A stretch of DNA of 64,000 nt, taken from NCBI GenBank assembly GCA_052379845.1, contig JBQTCF010000007.1; one strand, given 5' to 3'. A model generated the notes under the pieces. That model was given only the letters and a program-made list of their open reading frames with translations, had not been told where the DNA came from and made no database searches. Position 1 is the stretch's first letter, and every line of letters starts with the position of its first letter. The DNA is from Roseinatronobacter sp052379845. GTDB lineage: Bacteria; Pseudomonadota; Alphaproteobacteria; Rhodobacterales; Rhodobacteraceae. The position numbers and the translations under genes were made by a program. This document shows positions 16,308-25,302 of this stretch, piece after piece.

Positions 16308-17271
16308 GCATTGCCAGATAGGCGGCGCAACCTGCAAGCGCGGCGTAGTCATCCTGGACCAGGGCGACGGGGAAACGCTGCACAAGGTCCGACATGCGCC
16401 CCATATCCGTAAAGGCCGCTTCAAACCCGAACTGGTCCAGCCATGGGGCAAATGCGCGCGCCACACCGCCAATCAGGTAAATTCCCGCATAGGGCAGGGT
16501 GACCAGTGCAAGGCTGGCCATGGTTTGCCCCAGAAGCCGCACATAATGACGCCCCACGGATTGGGCCAGGGTGCAGCCTGACTCCATCGCGGCAAGAATG
16601 GCGGCCGCGTCCTTGCCGCCCGGCATGCCAAGCTGTTCGGCATGGAAATCATAAAGCCGTTCCAGCCCCGCACCTGCCAAAACATCCTCGACCGAGGCGA
16701 TGCCGCGCCGCGCGATCAGCCAATCGGCCAGCCTGTAATCGTCCTGCCCGCGCAAGGGCAAATGAATATGCCCTGATTCTGATGGCGGAACGACAACCTG
16801 CCCCGTGCTGGTGCAATACACCGGCGCGGCATTCACGCCCGTGCCCAGCCCGATGACAAGGCGCGTGTTGCCTTCGCGCTGCCCTGTGCGGATCGGGCGC
16901 AGATGGGTTTGCGCCAACCCGCCCACAGCATAGCCCTGCGCCTGCAGGTCATTCAGGAAATGCACCTTGGCGATGCCATTCTGCTGGGCGATATCCTGCG
17001 CATTGGCATTCCATCCCAGATTGGTCATCTCGGCGGTGTCGCCATGCACCAGACCGGCCAGCGCAAAGGCGGCTTGCTGCGGCGTTTCAGCATGTTGGGA
17101 CAGAAACTGCACCACGATTTCCCCAAGCCCCGAAAATTCGGCATTGCGAAAACGCGTCGTGCTTGGGGCGATCAACTCGCGCCCGCGGGCAAGGGCCATT
17201 CGCGTATTGGTGCCGCCAATATCCGCCACCAGAACCAGCGGAGCGTGCGTTGTGGGCTGTGATGCCGTCAT
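16303..17271 (-). CDS. glk: Glucokinase
   Basis: Glk phosphorylates free glucose with ATP. The 322-residue protein has the phosphate-1 motif LVADIGGTNTRMALA near residue 15, FLNDLQAQGYAV with the catalytic aspartate, LVIGLGTGVNAAP, and SESGHIHLPL of the Glk (E. coli-type) family rather than the ROK family. It lies beside the agl alpha-glucoside genes, fitting a role in trapping the glucose released by AglA. A palindrome resembling the one before aglE lies 22 bp upstream. The TAG stop is the edge of a repeat element. Confidence 0.93.
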   Translation of the reverse strand: MTASQPTTHAPLVLVADIGGTNTRMALARGRELIAPSTTRFRNAEFSGLGEIVVQFLSQHAETPQQAAFALAGLVHGDTAEMTNLGWNANAQDIAQQNGIAKVHFLNDLQAQGYAVGGLAQTHLRPIRTGQREGNTRLVIGLGTGVNAAPVYCTSTGQVVVPPSESGHIHLPLRGQDDYRLADWLIARRGIASVEDVLAGAGLERLYDFHAEQLGMPGGKDAAAILAAMESGCTLAQSVGRHYVRLLGQTMASLALVTLPYAGIYLIGGVARAFAPWLDQFGFEAAFTDMGRMSDLVQRFPVALVQDDYAALAGCAAYLAMR

Positions 17272-17292
17272 GGGTGTGCCTTTGTGAATTCA

Positions 17293-17306
17293 TGCAAGCG
17301 CTTTGG
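17293..17306 (-). promoter_or_regulatory. Possible AglR operator before glk
   Basis: TGCAAGCGCTTTGG has the central AGCGCT dyad usual in LacI-family operators and matches 10 of 14 bases of the candidate site before aglE. It lies 22 bp upstream of the glk start. Assignment to AglR is inference. Confidence 0.45.
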
Positions 17307-17433
17307 GGTGTGTGATAGGATGCTTCGGCCCGTGGCCGCAAGGGCATATGCCCCCCGGCACAGCACCTTTCACCGGCTGGATGGTGCGGCGGGATACGAA
17401 AATCCGGCGCCGGTATGGCGTGGCGGGTCTGGC

Positions 17434-18465
17434 TTACCGGATTGCCGCACCAGTGCTTTCGCCCACGATCAACGCAGTTTCCATCAGGCAGGTCAGGGGC
17501 GGGTGTCGCGGTGTGGCAATCGTCTGTAGCAACATCTCGGCGGCTTTCCGGCCTGCCTCGCGCACCGATGATTGTGTCGCGGTAAATAGCGGCACATCCC
17601 CGCCATTTGGCAGATAGGACAGGTCATCATCATGTGTGATGACCGAAACATCCCGCCCAAGCCGGACGCCCTGATCCACCAGCGCGCGCCGCAACCCATA
17701 GGCCACCAGCATGGACGAGGACAGAAACGCCGTTGGCGGGTCGGGCAGGCGCATCAGGTCCGTTGCGGCCCTGTGGCCAAACACTTCGGTCATTTCGGCC
17801 TGTCGCATCAAGGCGGGATCTGGCGCAATGCCCGCTTCCGTCAGCGCCTGAATATAGCCTTTTCGGCGGCGCATGGCGAAATCCATGTGTTCCAACCCGT
17901 TGACCAGGGCAATCCTGCGGTGTCCCAGTTGCAGCAGGAATTCGGTTGCGCGCCGGAAAGACCTGTTATTGTTGATATCCAGCCATGAATACGGCGCGTC
18001 CACCCCGCTGGAACGGCCATGAACCACAAACGGAACCCCCAGCTGCGTCAGCATGGCGATGCGGGGGTCGTTCAGTTTGGGGCCATGCACAATCATTCCG
18101 TCCACCGCGCCACGCGCGATCATGTTGCGGTAAGCCTGTTCTTCATCTGCGTCGGGCACCATGCTGAGCATCATTTCATAGCCTGCACGCGAATAGGTTT
18201 CGCCCGCCCCTGCAATGAAATCGGCAAAGACCGGATTGACGATTTCATGACTGTCCGACAGTGCGATAACGTGGCCAATGGCATGGGTGCGCCCGGTGGC
18301 CAGACTTCTGGCGCGGGTGTTCGGGTGATAATTGGCGCGATCGGCTGCATCGCGCACCCGCTTGCGGGTTTTTGCATTCACTTCGGGATAGCCGTTCAGG
18401 GCGCGTGACACTGTCGTTGGCGACAGGTTCAGCGACGCAGCAAGTTCTTTCAGGGTGACGCCCAT
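17434..18465 (-). CDS. aglR: LacI-family regulator of alpha-glucoside genes
   Basis: This 343-residue repressor has an N-terminal helix-turn-helix (VTLKELAASLNLSPTTVSRALNG), the hinge helix region and a periplasmic-binding-protein-like effector domain. Its position between glk and the divergent aglEFGAK operon matches aglR in rhizobia and roseobacters, where it represses the operon in the absence of alpha-glucosides. The exact effector is not known from sequence. A LacI-type palindrome (CCAAAGCGTTTTGG, 18639-18652) lies in the shared promoter region. Confidence 0.85.
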   Translation of the reverse strand: MGVTLKELAASLNLSPTTVSRALNGYPEVNAKTRKRVRDAADRANYHPNTRARSLATGRTHAIGHVIALSDSHEIVNPVFADFIAGAGETYSRAGYEMMLSMVPDADEEQAYRNMIARGAVDGMIVHGPKLNDPRIAMLTQLGVPFVVHGRSSGVDAPYSWLDINNNRSFRRATEFLLQLGHRRIALVNGLEHMDFAMRRRKGYIQALTEAGIAPDPALMRQAEMTEVFGHRAATDLMRLPDPPTAFLSSSMLVAYGLRRALVDQGVRLGRDVSVITHDDDLSYLPNGGDVPLFTATQSSVREAGRKAAEMLLQTIATPRHPPLTCLMETALIVGESTGAAIR

Positions 18466-18638
18466 TGTTTAGTCAAACCGCATTGAACATTTGCGATCAG
18501 TATGCGCAATTTTCGCGCCTTGGAAAGTGCTATTTCACAAATTCCTGATGCTGCACATGCGAAATTTGGCAATAAAAAAAGGATATTTGCAAGATAGATG
18601 ATTGACTTGAATGGGGTGATCGGCAAATGTCCGATTAT

Positions 18639-18652
18639 CCAAAGCGTTTTGG
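18639..18652. promoter_or_regulatory. LacI-type operator in the aglR/aglE promoter region
   Basis: CCAAAGCGTTTTGG is an imperfect palindrome with half-sites CCAAA and TTTGG, typical of LacI-family operators. It lies about 85 bp before aglE and 170 bp before aglR. The surrounding 270 bp holds no gene and is more AT-rich than its neighbours. Confidence 0.6.
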
Positions 18653-18737
18653 AAAATTGATTCCAAACTGCTGGGATACTGATCAGCACAAGCTAAAAAA
18701 TTGTGCATAACAGATCGTCAACCGTGGGAGGATGGCA

Positions 18738-20090
18738 ATGAAGACCAAATTTTACGCAGGCGTTGCAACGCTTGCCCTGATGGCGGGTAGTGCCACGGCG
18801 CAAGACCTGATTGTCGCGCCGGGAACAGACGGGTTTAACTGGACCAGCTTCGAAGACTTCGCGGCCGCGCATGATTTCAGCGGCGAAACCATCACTGTTT
18901 CGGGGCCTTGGCTTCAGCCGGACGCGGGCATGCTTCGCAATGTTCTGGCTTATTTCGAAGAAGCGACCGGCGCGACAGTCAACTATTCCGGATCGGACAG
19001 TTTCGAGCAGGACATTGTCATCGCAGTTCAGGCCAATTCTGCACCCAACATCGCTGTGTTTCCACAGCCCGGACTGGCGGCAGACATGGCGGCCATCGGC
19101 GCTTTGGCGCCGCTGGGCCAGGAAACTGCCGACTGGATGGTGGAAAACTATGCCGCAGGCCAGTCCTGGGTTGATCTGGGCAGTTTCGCCAATGCGGACG
19201 GCGAACAGGAAATGTTCGGCTTTTTCTACAAGGTCGATGTGAAATCGCTTGTCTGGTACAGCCCCGAACAGTTTGACGAAATGGGCTATGACATTCCTGA
19301 AACGCTGGAAGACCTGAAAGCGCTGTCTGCGCAGATCGTGGAAGATGGCGGCACGCCATGGTGTGTCGGGCTTGGGTCAGGTGCGGCAACGGGCTGGCCG
19401 GCGACCGACTGGGTTGAGGATATGATGCTGCGCCTGCATGAACCGGAAGTCTATGACGGCTGGATCACCAATGAAGTTGCCTTCAATGACCCCCGCGTGG
19501 TCGAAGCGATCGAGGCTTATGGCGAATTCGTGCGCACTGATGGCTGGGCGCAAGGGGGGGCAGAAGCGTCCGCAACAACCGATTTCCGCGACAGCCCTGC
19601 CGGTTTGTTCCAGATTCCGCCTGCGTGCTACATGCACAAACAAGCGTCCTTCATCCCGTCCTTCTTCCCCGAAGGGTCTGAATATGGTGTGGATTTCGAC
19701 TTCTTCTACTTCCCGGCATCGGGCGAGGGTGACTTGGGCGAGCCGGTTCTTGGCGCAGGCACACAATTCGCCATCACCAATGACAGCCCCGCGACACGCG
19801 GCCTGATCGAGTTCCTGAAAGCCCCCATCGCGCATGAAATCTGGATGGCGCAATCGGGTTTCCTGACGCCGCATACGGGTGTCAATCTGGACACATTCGG
19901 GGATGATTCACTGCGCGCGATGAACGAAATCCTGCTCAATGCGACCACATTCCGCTTCGATGCATCCGACGTGATGCCGGGTGAAATTGGCGCAGGCGCA
20001 TTCTGGACGGGTATGGTCGATTACACCACCCAAGGCGATGCTCAGGCCGCTGCAGATGCTATTCAACAGCGCTGGGATGCCATGCGCTAG
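18738..20090 (+). CDS. aglE: Alpha-glucoside ABC transporter, substrate-binding protein
   Basis: This is the periplasmic binding protein (450 residues) of the Agl importer for sucrose, trehalose, maltose and similar alpha-glucosides. The N-terminus MKTKFYAGVATLALMAGSATAQ is a standard signal peptide, cut after AQ or near it. The family 1 binding-protein core follows, rich in tryptophan and aromatic residues suited to sugar binding. The ATG at 18738 is 6 nt after GGGAGG; the ATG at 18732 would touch that site and is less likely. A strong hairpin separates it from aglF, which usually gives the binding protein a higher mRNA level. Confidence 0.93.
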   Translation: MKTKFYAGVATLALMAGSATAQDLIVAPGTDGFNWTSFEDFAAAHDFSGETITVSGPWLQPDAGMLRNVLAYFEEATGATVNYSGSDSFEQDIVIAVQANSAPNIAVFPQPGLAADMAAIGALAPLGQETADWMVENYAAGQSWVDLGSFANADGEQEMFGFFYKVDVKSLVWYSPEQFDEMGYDIPETLEDLKALSAQIVEDGGTPWCVGLGSGAATGWPATDWVEDMMLRLHEPEVYDGWITNEVAFNDPRVVEAIEAYGEFVRTDGWAQGGAEASATTDFRDSPAGLFQIPPACYMHKQASFIPSFFPEGSEYGVDFDFFYFPASGEGDLGEPVLGAGTQFAITNDSPATRGLIEFLKAPIAHEIWMAQSGFLTPHTGVNLDTFGDDSLRAMNEILLNATTFRFDASDVMPGEIGAGAFWTGMVDYTTQGDAQAAADAIQQRWDAMR

Positions 20091-20098
20091 ACCCATAT

Positions 20099-20129
20099 TG
20101 CAGGGCCGCGCCCCGTGTGTGGCCCTGCA
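20099..20129 (+). promoter_or_regulatory. Intercistronic hairpin between aglE and aglF
   Basis: TGCAGGGCC at 20099-20107 pairs perfectly with GGCCCTGCA at 20121-20129, 8 bp after the aglE stop. No T-run follows, so it looks like an mRNA-stabilising or partial-termination hairpin, as known between binding-protein and permease genes of sugar ABC operons. Confidence 0.65.
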
Positions 20130-20226
20130 TTCTGCATATGGTCTGCGAACGCGGAACGCGGCTGCGGGCGCAATGTCGGCACCCAAGGGCAGGCGCTGCA
20201 AACGACAGCAAAAAAGGGGGGGGAAG

Positions 20227-21204
20227 ATGTCACCGGTCTTGCAAGGAATTGTGACAATCATCATCGGGGTCGGTGGGTGCGTCGGATATTTCTACGCGTC
20301 CAACCTGCTTCTGGACAAGGTCATCTTCCCGGCGCGTGGCCCGCATGCCGGACGCAATATCAACCGTGCCAACAAGCTGCGCCCGTGGCTGTTCCTGTTT
20401 CCGGCCATCTTCGCGTTGGGCCTGTATCTGGTCTATCCTGTGGTGGGGTCGTTCTACAGGTCGCTGTTTGACCGTTCTGGCATGAATTTCATTGGGTTGG
20501 GAAATTACTTTGATCTGATGAATGAAGGGACATTCCGCACCGCTGTTTTCAACAACATGTTATGGGTGCTGTTCGTGCCCGCCATGGCCACGTTTCTGGG
20601 CCTTCTGGTGGCGCAGCTTACGGACCGGCTGTCATGGGGCAATATCGCCAAATCGCTGATTTTCATGCCGATGGCGATTTCCTTTGTGGGGGCGTCGTTG
20701 ATCTGGAAATTTGTCTATTCGGCCAACCCCGATATCGGGATCATCAACGCGCTGCGCGACATGTTTGGGATGGCACCCGTTGACCCTGTTCAGGTGTCAT
20801 TTTGGAACAATTTTTTCCTGATGTTCATTCTGGTGTGGATTCAGACAGGGTTTGCAATGGTCATCCTGTCCGCCGCACTGCGCGGCATTCCCGAAGAAAC
20901 CATAGAGGCCGCGATCATTGACGGCGCGAACCCTTTTCAGGTGTTCTTTTCCATCAAGGTGCCCCAGATCATGGGCACGATCATCGTTGTCTGGACCACG
21001 ATTACCATTCTGGTGCTCAAGGTGTTTGACATTGTCTATACCATGACAGGGGGCAATTTCGGAACCCATATCCTGCCCAGTTATATGATGACCTACATGT
21101 TCCGCGATGACGGGCGCGCAACGGCTGTTGCCTTCGTTATCATGATCCTCGTGCTGCCGGTGATGGTGTGGAACATCCGGCAGGCCAGAAAAGAAATGCG
21201 CTAA
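20227..21204 (+). CDS. aglF: Alpha-glucoside ABC transporter permease AglF
   Basis: This inner-membrane permease of the MalF type has 325 residues. The first helix (VLQGIVTIIIGVGGCVGYFY) is followed by a second at WLFLFPAIFALGLYLVYPVV and four or more others. The EAA loop that contacts the ATPase is EETIEAAIIDGANPFQVFFSIKVP at about residues 220-243. The ATG at 20227 is placed by the strong purine-rich GGGGGGGAAG directly before it. It pairs with AglG. Confidence 0.92.
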   Translation: MSPVLQGIVTIIIGVGGCVGYFYASNLLLDKVIFPARGPHAGRNINRANKLRPWLFLFPAIFALGLYLVYPVVGSFYRSLFDRSGMNFIGLGNYFDLMNEGTFRTAVFNNMLWVLFVPAMATFLGLLVAQLTDRLSWGNIAKSLIFMPMAISFVGASLIWKFVYSANPDIGIINALRDMFGMAPVDPVQVSFWNNFFLMFILVWIQTGFAMVILSAALRGIPEETIEAAIIDGANPFQVFFSIKVPQIMGTIIVVWTTITILVLKVFDIVYTMTGGNFGTHILPSYMMTYMFRDDGRATAVAFVIMILVLPVMVWNIRQARKEMR

Positions 21205-21222
21205 GGCGCGGAGGGCAGGAAA

Positions 21223-22374
21223 ATGGACAATATCGCGGGACAAAATCAGGGCGGCAGGCTGGCAGTCAACATCACTGTGGTAATTCTGGTGTTGCTGTGG
21301 CTGTTGCCGACCATCGGGTTGTTTGTGTCGTCCTTCCGCGACCGCGACCAGATTTCGAATTCCGGTTGGTGGCAGGCGCCTTTTTCGGTGGACCTGAATT
21401 TCCGCACGCGCGTGGCGGCAGACGGTGCACGCGAAGAAGGCGGTGTGTTCATTCTGGAAGGCAATGTTTTTGATGACCCGGCCTTGGCGCAGAATTTCCC
21501 CGATGGTGACGGCATCGTTGCGGCATATGGCACCCGTGCGGTTGCACCGGATGAATTTGCCGCAGGCCAGGTGTCTGACCTGCGCAGCGGGGGCACTGTG
21601 GTTGTGGAACGCGACGGGCGCTACAGGGTAGAAAGCCCCGAAGACATCACGCGCGGCCCCACGCTGTATTTCGAAGCGCGCACAGCGCCGAAATTCACGT
21701 TGGCAAACTATCGCACTGTGCTGTTTGCCGATGGCATGGACCGTGCCTTCATCAACACGCTGACAGTGACCATTCCAGCCACGATCATTCCAATCCTGAT
21801 TGCGGCTTTTGCGGCCTATGCGCTGGCATGGATGGATTTTCCGGGCCGGGGGCTGCTGATTGCGGCGGTTGTAGGGCTTTTGGTGGTGCCGTTGCAACTG
21901 GCGTTGGTGCCTTTGCTGAAATTGCACACTGACATTGGCATAGGGCAAAGCTTCTTTGGCATATGGCTGGCACATACCGGGTTCGGACTGCCGTTGGCGG
22001 TGTATCTGTTACGCAACTACATGGTTGGTCTGCCGCGCGATATTATCGAATCCGCGAAAGTTGACGGCGCCACGGATTTTCAGATTTTCGTGCGGATCAT
22101 CCTGCCGCTTAGTTTTCCCGCACTTGCGTCTTTTGCGATCTTCCAGTTCCTGTGGACATGGAATGACCTGCTTGTGGCCAAGGTTTTCTTGCCATCAGGT
22201 GCAGAAAGTCAGGTGATGACAGTCAAGATTGCCGATGACCTGCTGGGGTCGCGCGGTGGGGATTGGGGCATTCTGGCGACAGCGGCGTTTGTGTCTATCG
22301 CGGTGCCACTATTCGTATTTTTTACAATGCAACGCTATCTGGTGCGCGGCCTTCTGGCCGGCTCTGTCAAATAA
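21223..22374 (+). CDS. aglG: Alpha-glucoside ABC transporter permease AglG
   Basis: This is the second permease, MalG type, 383 residues. After the first helix (VVILVLLWLLPTIGLFVSSF) there is a periplasmic segment of about 130 residues before the transmembrane core. That segment is longer than in MalG (about 300 residues in total) and characteristic of AglG. The EAA loop is ESAKVDGATDFQIFVRIILP. It follows aglF after 18 bp with a GGAGGG site and is followed 14 bp later by aglA. Confidence 0.92.
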   Translation: MDNIAGQNQGGRLAVNITVVILVLLWLLPTIGLFVSSFRDRDQISNSGWWQAPFSVDLNFRTRVAADGAREEGGVFILEGNVFDDPALAQNFPDGDGIVAAYGTRAVAPDEFAAGQVSDLRSGGTVVVERDGRYRVESPEDITRGPTLYFEARTAPKFTLANYRTVLFADGMDRAFINTLTVTIPATIIPILIAAFAAYALAWMDFPGRGLLIAAVVGLLVVPLQLALVPLLKLHTDIGIGQSFFGIWLAHTGFGLPLAVYLLRNYMVGLPRDIIESAKVDGATDFQIFVRIILPLSFPALASFAIFQFLWTWNDLLVAKVFLPSGAESQVMTVKIADDLLGSRGGDWGILATAAFVSIAVPLFVFFTMQRYLVRGLLAGSVK

Positions 22375-22388
22375 GGAAAGAGAATCTC

Positions 22389-24041
22389 GTGTCTGTTCAA
22401 ACTTTGTTGCAGCCTGAACGCGGGCTGGAGCTTTCGCCAGAATGGTGGCGTGGCGCGGTTATTTATCAAATCTATCCGCGCAGCTACCAAGACAGCAATG
22501 GTGACGGTATTGGCGATTTGCGCGGTATCGTGGAACGCTTGCCGTATATCGCCAGCCTTGGTGTGGATGCGATCTGGATCAGCCCGTTCTTCACTTCCCC
22601 GATGAAGGATTTCGGCTATGATGTGTCGGATTATTGCGATGTCGACCCAATGTTCGGCGCATTGTCGGATTTCGATGCGCTGGTGGGCATGGCCCATAAG
22701 CTGGGCATCAAAGTTCTGATTGATCTGGTGCTGTCGCACACATCTGACCAGCACCCGTGGTTCAAGGACAGCCGCGCCAGCCGCGACAATGCGCGCGCGA
22801 ACTGGTATGTCTGGTCCGACCCCAAACCCGATGGCACACCGCCCAATAACTGGCTGTCCATCTTTGGCGGGTCAGCATGGGCATGGGATGCGACGCGGTG
22901 CCAGTATTACTTGCATAATTTCCTGGCTTCCCAGCCTGACCTGAATTTCCATGAACCCGCCGTGCAGGAAGAATTGCTGAATGTCGCGCGGTTCTGGCTG
23001 GAACGGGGCGTCAACGGGTTCCGTCTGGATACGATCAATTTCTATGTTCATGACCGTGAATTGCGCGACAATCCGCCCCTGCCACCGGAACAGCGCAACG
23101 CGAATATTGCCCCTGCAGTGAACCCCTATAACCATCAGGAACATATCTACGACAAGAACCAGCCTGAAAATCTGGATTTCCTGCGCCGGTTCCGCGCGGT
23201 TCTGGACACATACGGCGCTTGCGCCGTAGGCGAGGTGGGCGACGCGCAAAAAGGGCTTGAAATACTGGGCGAATACACATCCGGCGGCGACAAGGTGCAA
23301 ATGTGCTACGCGTTTGAATTTCTGGCCGCAGATGTGCCTTCGGCGGCGCGCATTTCTGCCGTGCTGCGCCATCTGGACCATGTGGCCCCTGATGGCTGGG
23401 CGTGCTGGGCGTTTTCCAACCATGATGTGCCGCGCCATATTACGCGCTGGAACCTTAGCCCGGCGGCGGCGCGGGCCTATGCGACCTTGATGATGTGCAT
23501 GCGGGGATCGGTCTGTTTGTACCAAGGCGAGGAATTGGGCCTGCCAGAAGCCGAGCTGTGCTTCGAGGACCTGCAAGACCCATATGGCATTCAGTTCTGG
23601 CCGGAATTCAAGGGCCGGGACGGGTGCCGCACGCCGATGGTCTGGGCCGGGGCGGTGGTCAATGGCGGGTTTTCAGCGGCGGTGCCGTGGTTGCCTGTGG
23701 CGCGCGAACATGTCGGGCTGGCCGTGGATACGCAGGAACGCGCCCCCGATGCCTTGTTGCACCATTACCGCCGCGCAGTGGCCTTTCGCCGTGCGCATCG
23801 TGCGCTGACACATGGCAGTTTGCGTGATTTGCATGTGTCAGGCGACACGCTGTCCTTCATCCGGGAGGAGGCGGGCGAGGTGATGTTTTGCGCCTTCAAC
23901 CTAAGCCATGAACCCGCAACCCTGTATCTGCCCGAAGGGCATTGGGTGGCCGTTGGCGGTGACCTGAACAGCTCCGGCCCCGGCGAGGATGGTCTGGTGC
24001 ATCTGGGGCCATGGCAGCCCTGTCTTGTCGTGAAACGATAA
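22389..24041 (+). CDS. aglA: Alpha-glucosidase, glycoside hydrolase family 13
   Basis: This cytoplasmic enzyme hydrolyses imported alpha-glucosides to glucose. It has 550 residues from a GTG at 22389. The GH13 motifs occur in order: DLVLSHTSDQHPWF, the nucleophile in GVNGFRLDTINFYVHD, the general acid in CAVGEVGD, and FSNHDVPRHITRW. The N-terminal WWRGAVIYQIYPRSYQDSNGDGIGDL is typical of oligo-1,6-glucosidase/alpha-glucosidase subfamilies. No signal peptide is present, which fits intracellular action after AglEFGK uptake. The longer open frame upstream overlaps aglG and is not used. Confidence 0.92.
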   Translation: MSVQTLLQPERGLELSPEWWRGAVIYQIYPRSYQDSNGDGIGDLRGIVERLPYIASLGVDAIWISPFFTSPMKDFGYDVSDYCDVDPMFGALSDFDALVGMAHKLGIKVLIDLVLSHTSDQHPWFKDSRASRDNARANWYVWSDPKPDGTPPNNWLSIFGGSAWAWDATRCQYYLHNFLASQPDLNFHEPAVQEELLNVARFWLERGVNGFRLDTINFYVHDRELRDNPPLPPEQRNANIAPAVNPYNHQEHIYDKNQPENLDFLRRFRAVLDTYGACAVGEVGDAQKGLEILGEYTSGGDKVQMCYAFEFLAADVPSAARISAVLRHLDHVAPDGWACWAFSNHDVPRHITRWNLSPAAARAYATLMMCMRGSVCLYQGEELGLPEAELCFEDLQDPYGIQFWPEFKGRDGCRTPMVWAGAVVNGGFSAAVPWLPVAREHVGLAVDTQERAPDALLHHYRRAVAFRRAHRALTHGSLRDLHVSGDTLSFIREEAGEVMFCAFNLSHEPATLYLPEGHWVAVGGDLNSSGPGEDGLVHLGPWQPCLVVKR

Positions 24042-24065
24042 AACAACGAATGGGGGGAGGACACC

Positions 24066-25157
24066 ATGGCAGATCTTAGACTGACAGATGTCGAAAAGGC
24101 CTATGGCGAAGTCAAAGTGCTGTCTGATGTCAATCTTGACATCAAGAAGGGCGAATTGATTGTGTTTGTCGGGCCTTCAGGCTGTGGCAAATCCACATTG
24201 CTGCGCATGATTGCAGGTCTGGAGAAAATCACGGGCGGGACGTTGGAAATTGACGGTATGCTTGTCAATGACATTCCGCCCGCGCAGCGCGGCATTGCCA
24301 TGGTGTTTCAGTCCTATGCGCTCTATCCCCATATGACAGTGCGCGACAACATGGCCTTTGCGTTGAAAATCGCCAAGAAAAGCAAAGCGGAAATTGACGC
24401 TGCGGTAAATCGGGCGGCAGACATCTTGCAGCTTGGCCCCTATCTGGACCGGCTGCCAAAGGCGCTGTCGGGGGGGCAGCGCCAGCGCGTGGCCATCGGG
24501 CGTTCCATTGTGCGCGACCCCAAAGTGTATCTGTTCGATGAACCGCTTTCGAACCTTGATGCGGCACTGCGTGTGGCAACGCGCATTGAAATTGCCAAAC
24601 TGAAGGAATCAATGCCCGACTCGACCATGATCTACGTCACCCATGATCAGGTCGAGGCGATGACCCTTGCGACGCGAATTGTCGTTCTTGCCGGTGGCGG
24701 GATTGCGCAAGTCGGCACACCGCTGGAATTGTATGAGCGCCCGAATGGCGAATTTGTGGCGCAATTCATTGGGTCCCCGGCCATGAACCTGCTTGCGGGC
24801 GAAGTGACGCAAACAGGCGCGCAAACCGCTGTCAAGCTGGCAGGTGGCGGCACTGCGCGCGCGGACATTCCCACCACCGATGCGGATATGGGCCTTTCGG
24901 TTAATCTGGGGGTGCGTCCCGAAGACCTGATTGCCACGGATGACGATGATTTCCTGTATCAGGGTCAGGTGGATCTGGTCGAGGCGCTGGGCGAACTGAC
25001 CGTGCTGTATTTCAAACCCGACGCGCCTGACGCAGCCCCTGTGCTGGCCAAACTGGCAGGCACGCATAGCGACCTAAGGGGAAAAACTGTCAAGTTGAAG
25101 GCCGATCCCGCGAAGTTGCATCTGTTTCATAACAAAGTATCGCTGTTGTATCGCTAG
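24066..25157 (+). CDS. aglK: Alpha-glucoside ABC transporter ATP-binding protein
   Basis: This is the MalK/UgpC-type ATPase of the Agl importer, 363 residues. Walker A is GPSGCGKST at about residues 37-45. The Q-loop (VFQSYALYPHMTV), the signature LSGGQRQRV, Walker B VYLFDEPLSNLD and the switch histidine in VTHDQVEAM follow, then a C-terminal TOBE regulatory domain. It closes the operon. Its TAG stop (25155-25157) is the outer edge of a dispersed repeat element, followed by a terminator. Confidence 0.93.
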   Translation: MADLRLTDVEKAYGEVKVLSDVNLDIKKGELIVFVGPSGCGKSTLLRMIAGLEKITGGTLEIDGMLVNDIPPAQRGIAMVFQSYALYPHMTVRDNMAFALKIAKKSKAEIDAAVNRAADILQLGPYLDRLPKALSGGQRQRVAIGRSIVRDPKVYLFDEPLSNLDAALRVATRIEIAKLKESMPDSTMIYVTHDQVEAMTLATRIVVLAGGGIAQVGTPLELYERPNGEFVAQFIGSPAMNLLAGEVTQTGAQTAVKLAGGGTARADIPTTDADMGLSVNLGVRPEDLIATDDDDFLYQGQVDLVEALGELTVLYFKPDAPDAAPVLAKLAGTHSDLRGKTVKLKADPAKLHLFHNKVSLLYR

Positions 25158-25206
25158 AGAGCATGTCGCGCAAACTTGGGCGCCCCTGTTGCGCGACATC
25201 CGCTAA
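25155..25206. repeat. Dispersed inverted-repeat element, copy C
   Basis: It runs from TAGAG to CGCTAA. The inner arms ATGTCGCGCAA (25163-25173) and TTGCGCGACAT are perfectly complementary over 11 bp. The first three bases are the aglK stop codon. Confidence 0.65.
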
Positions 25207-25211
25207 ATTAT

Positions 25212-25242
25212 AAAAGGCCGCGCTTTCCCCGCGCGGCCTTTT
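25212..25242 (+). terminator. Intrinsic terminator of the agl operon
   Basis: The 12-bp stem AAAAGGCCGCGC/GCGCGGCCTTTT has a 7-nt loop and T- and A-runs on either side, so it could act in both directions. It lies between aglK and the leftward helicase gene. Confidence 0.85.
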
Positions 25243-25302
25243 ACACGTCCTTGCAGATCACTATACCCTGCGGCCCACACACCAAGGGGGCATTGTATAA
25301 TT

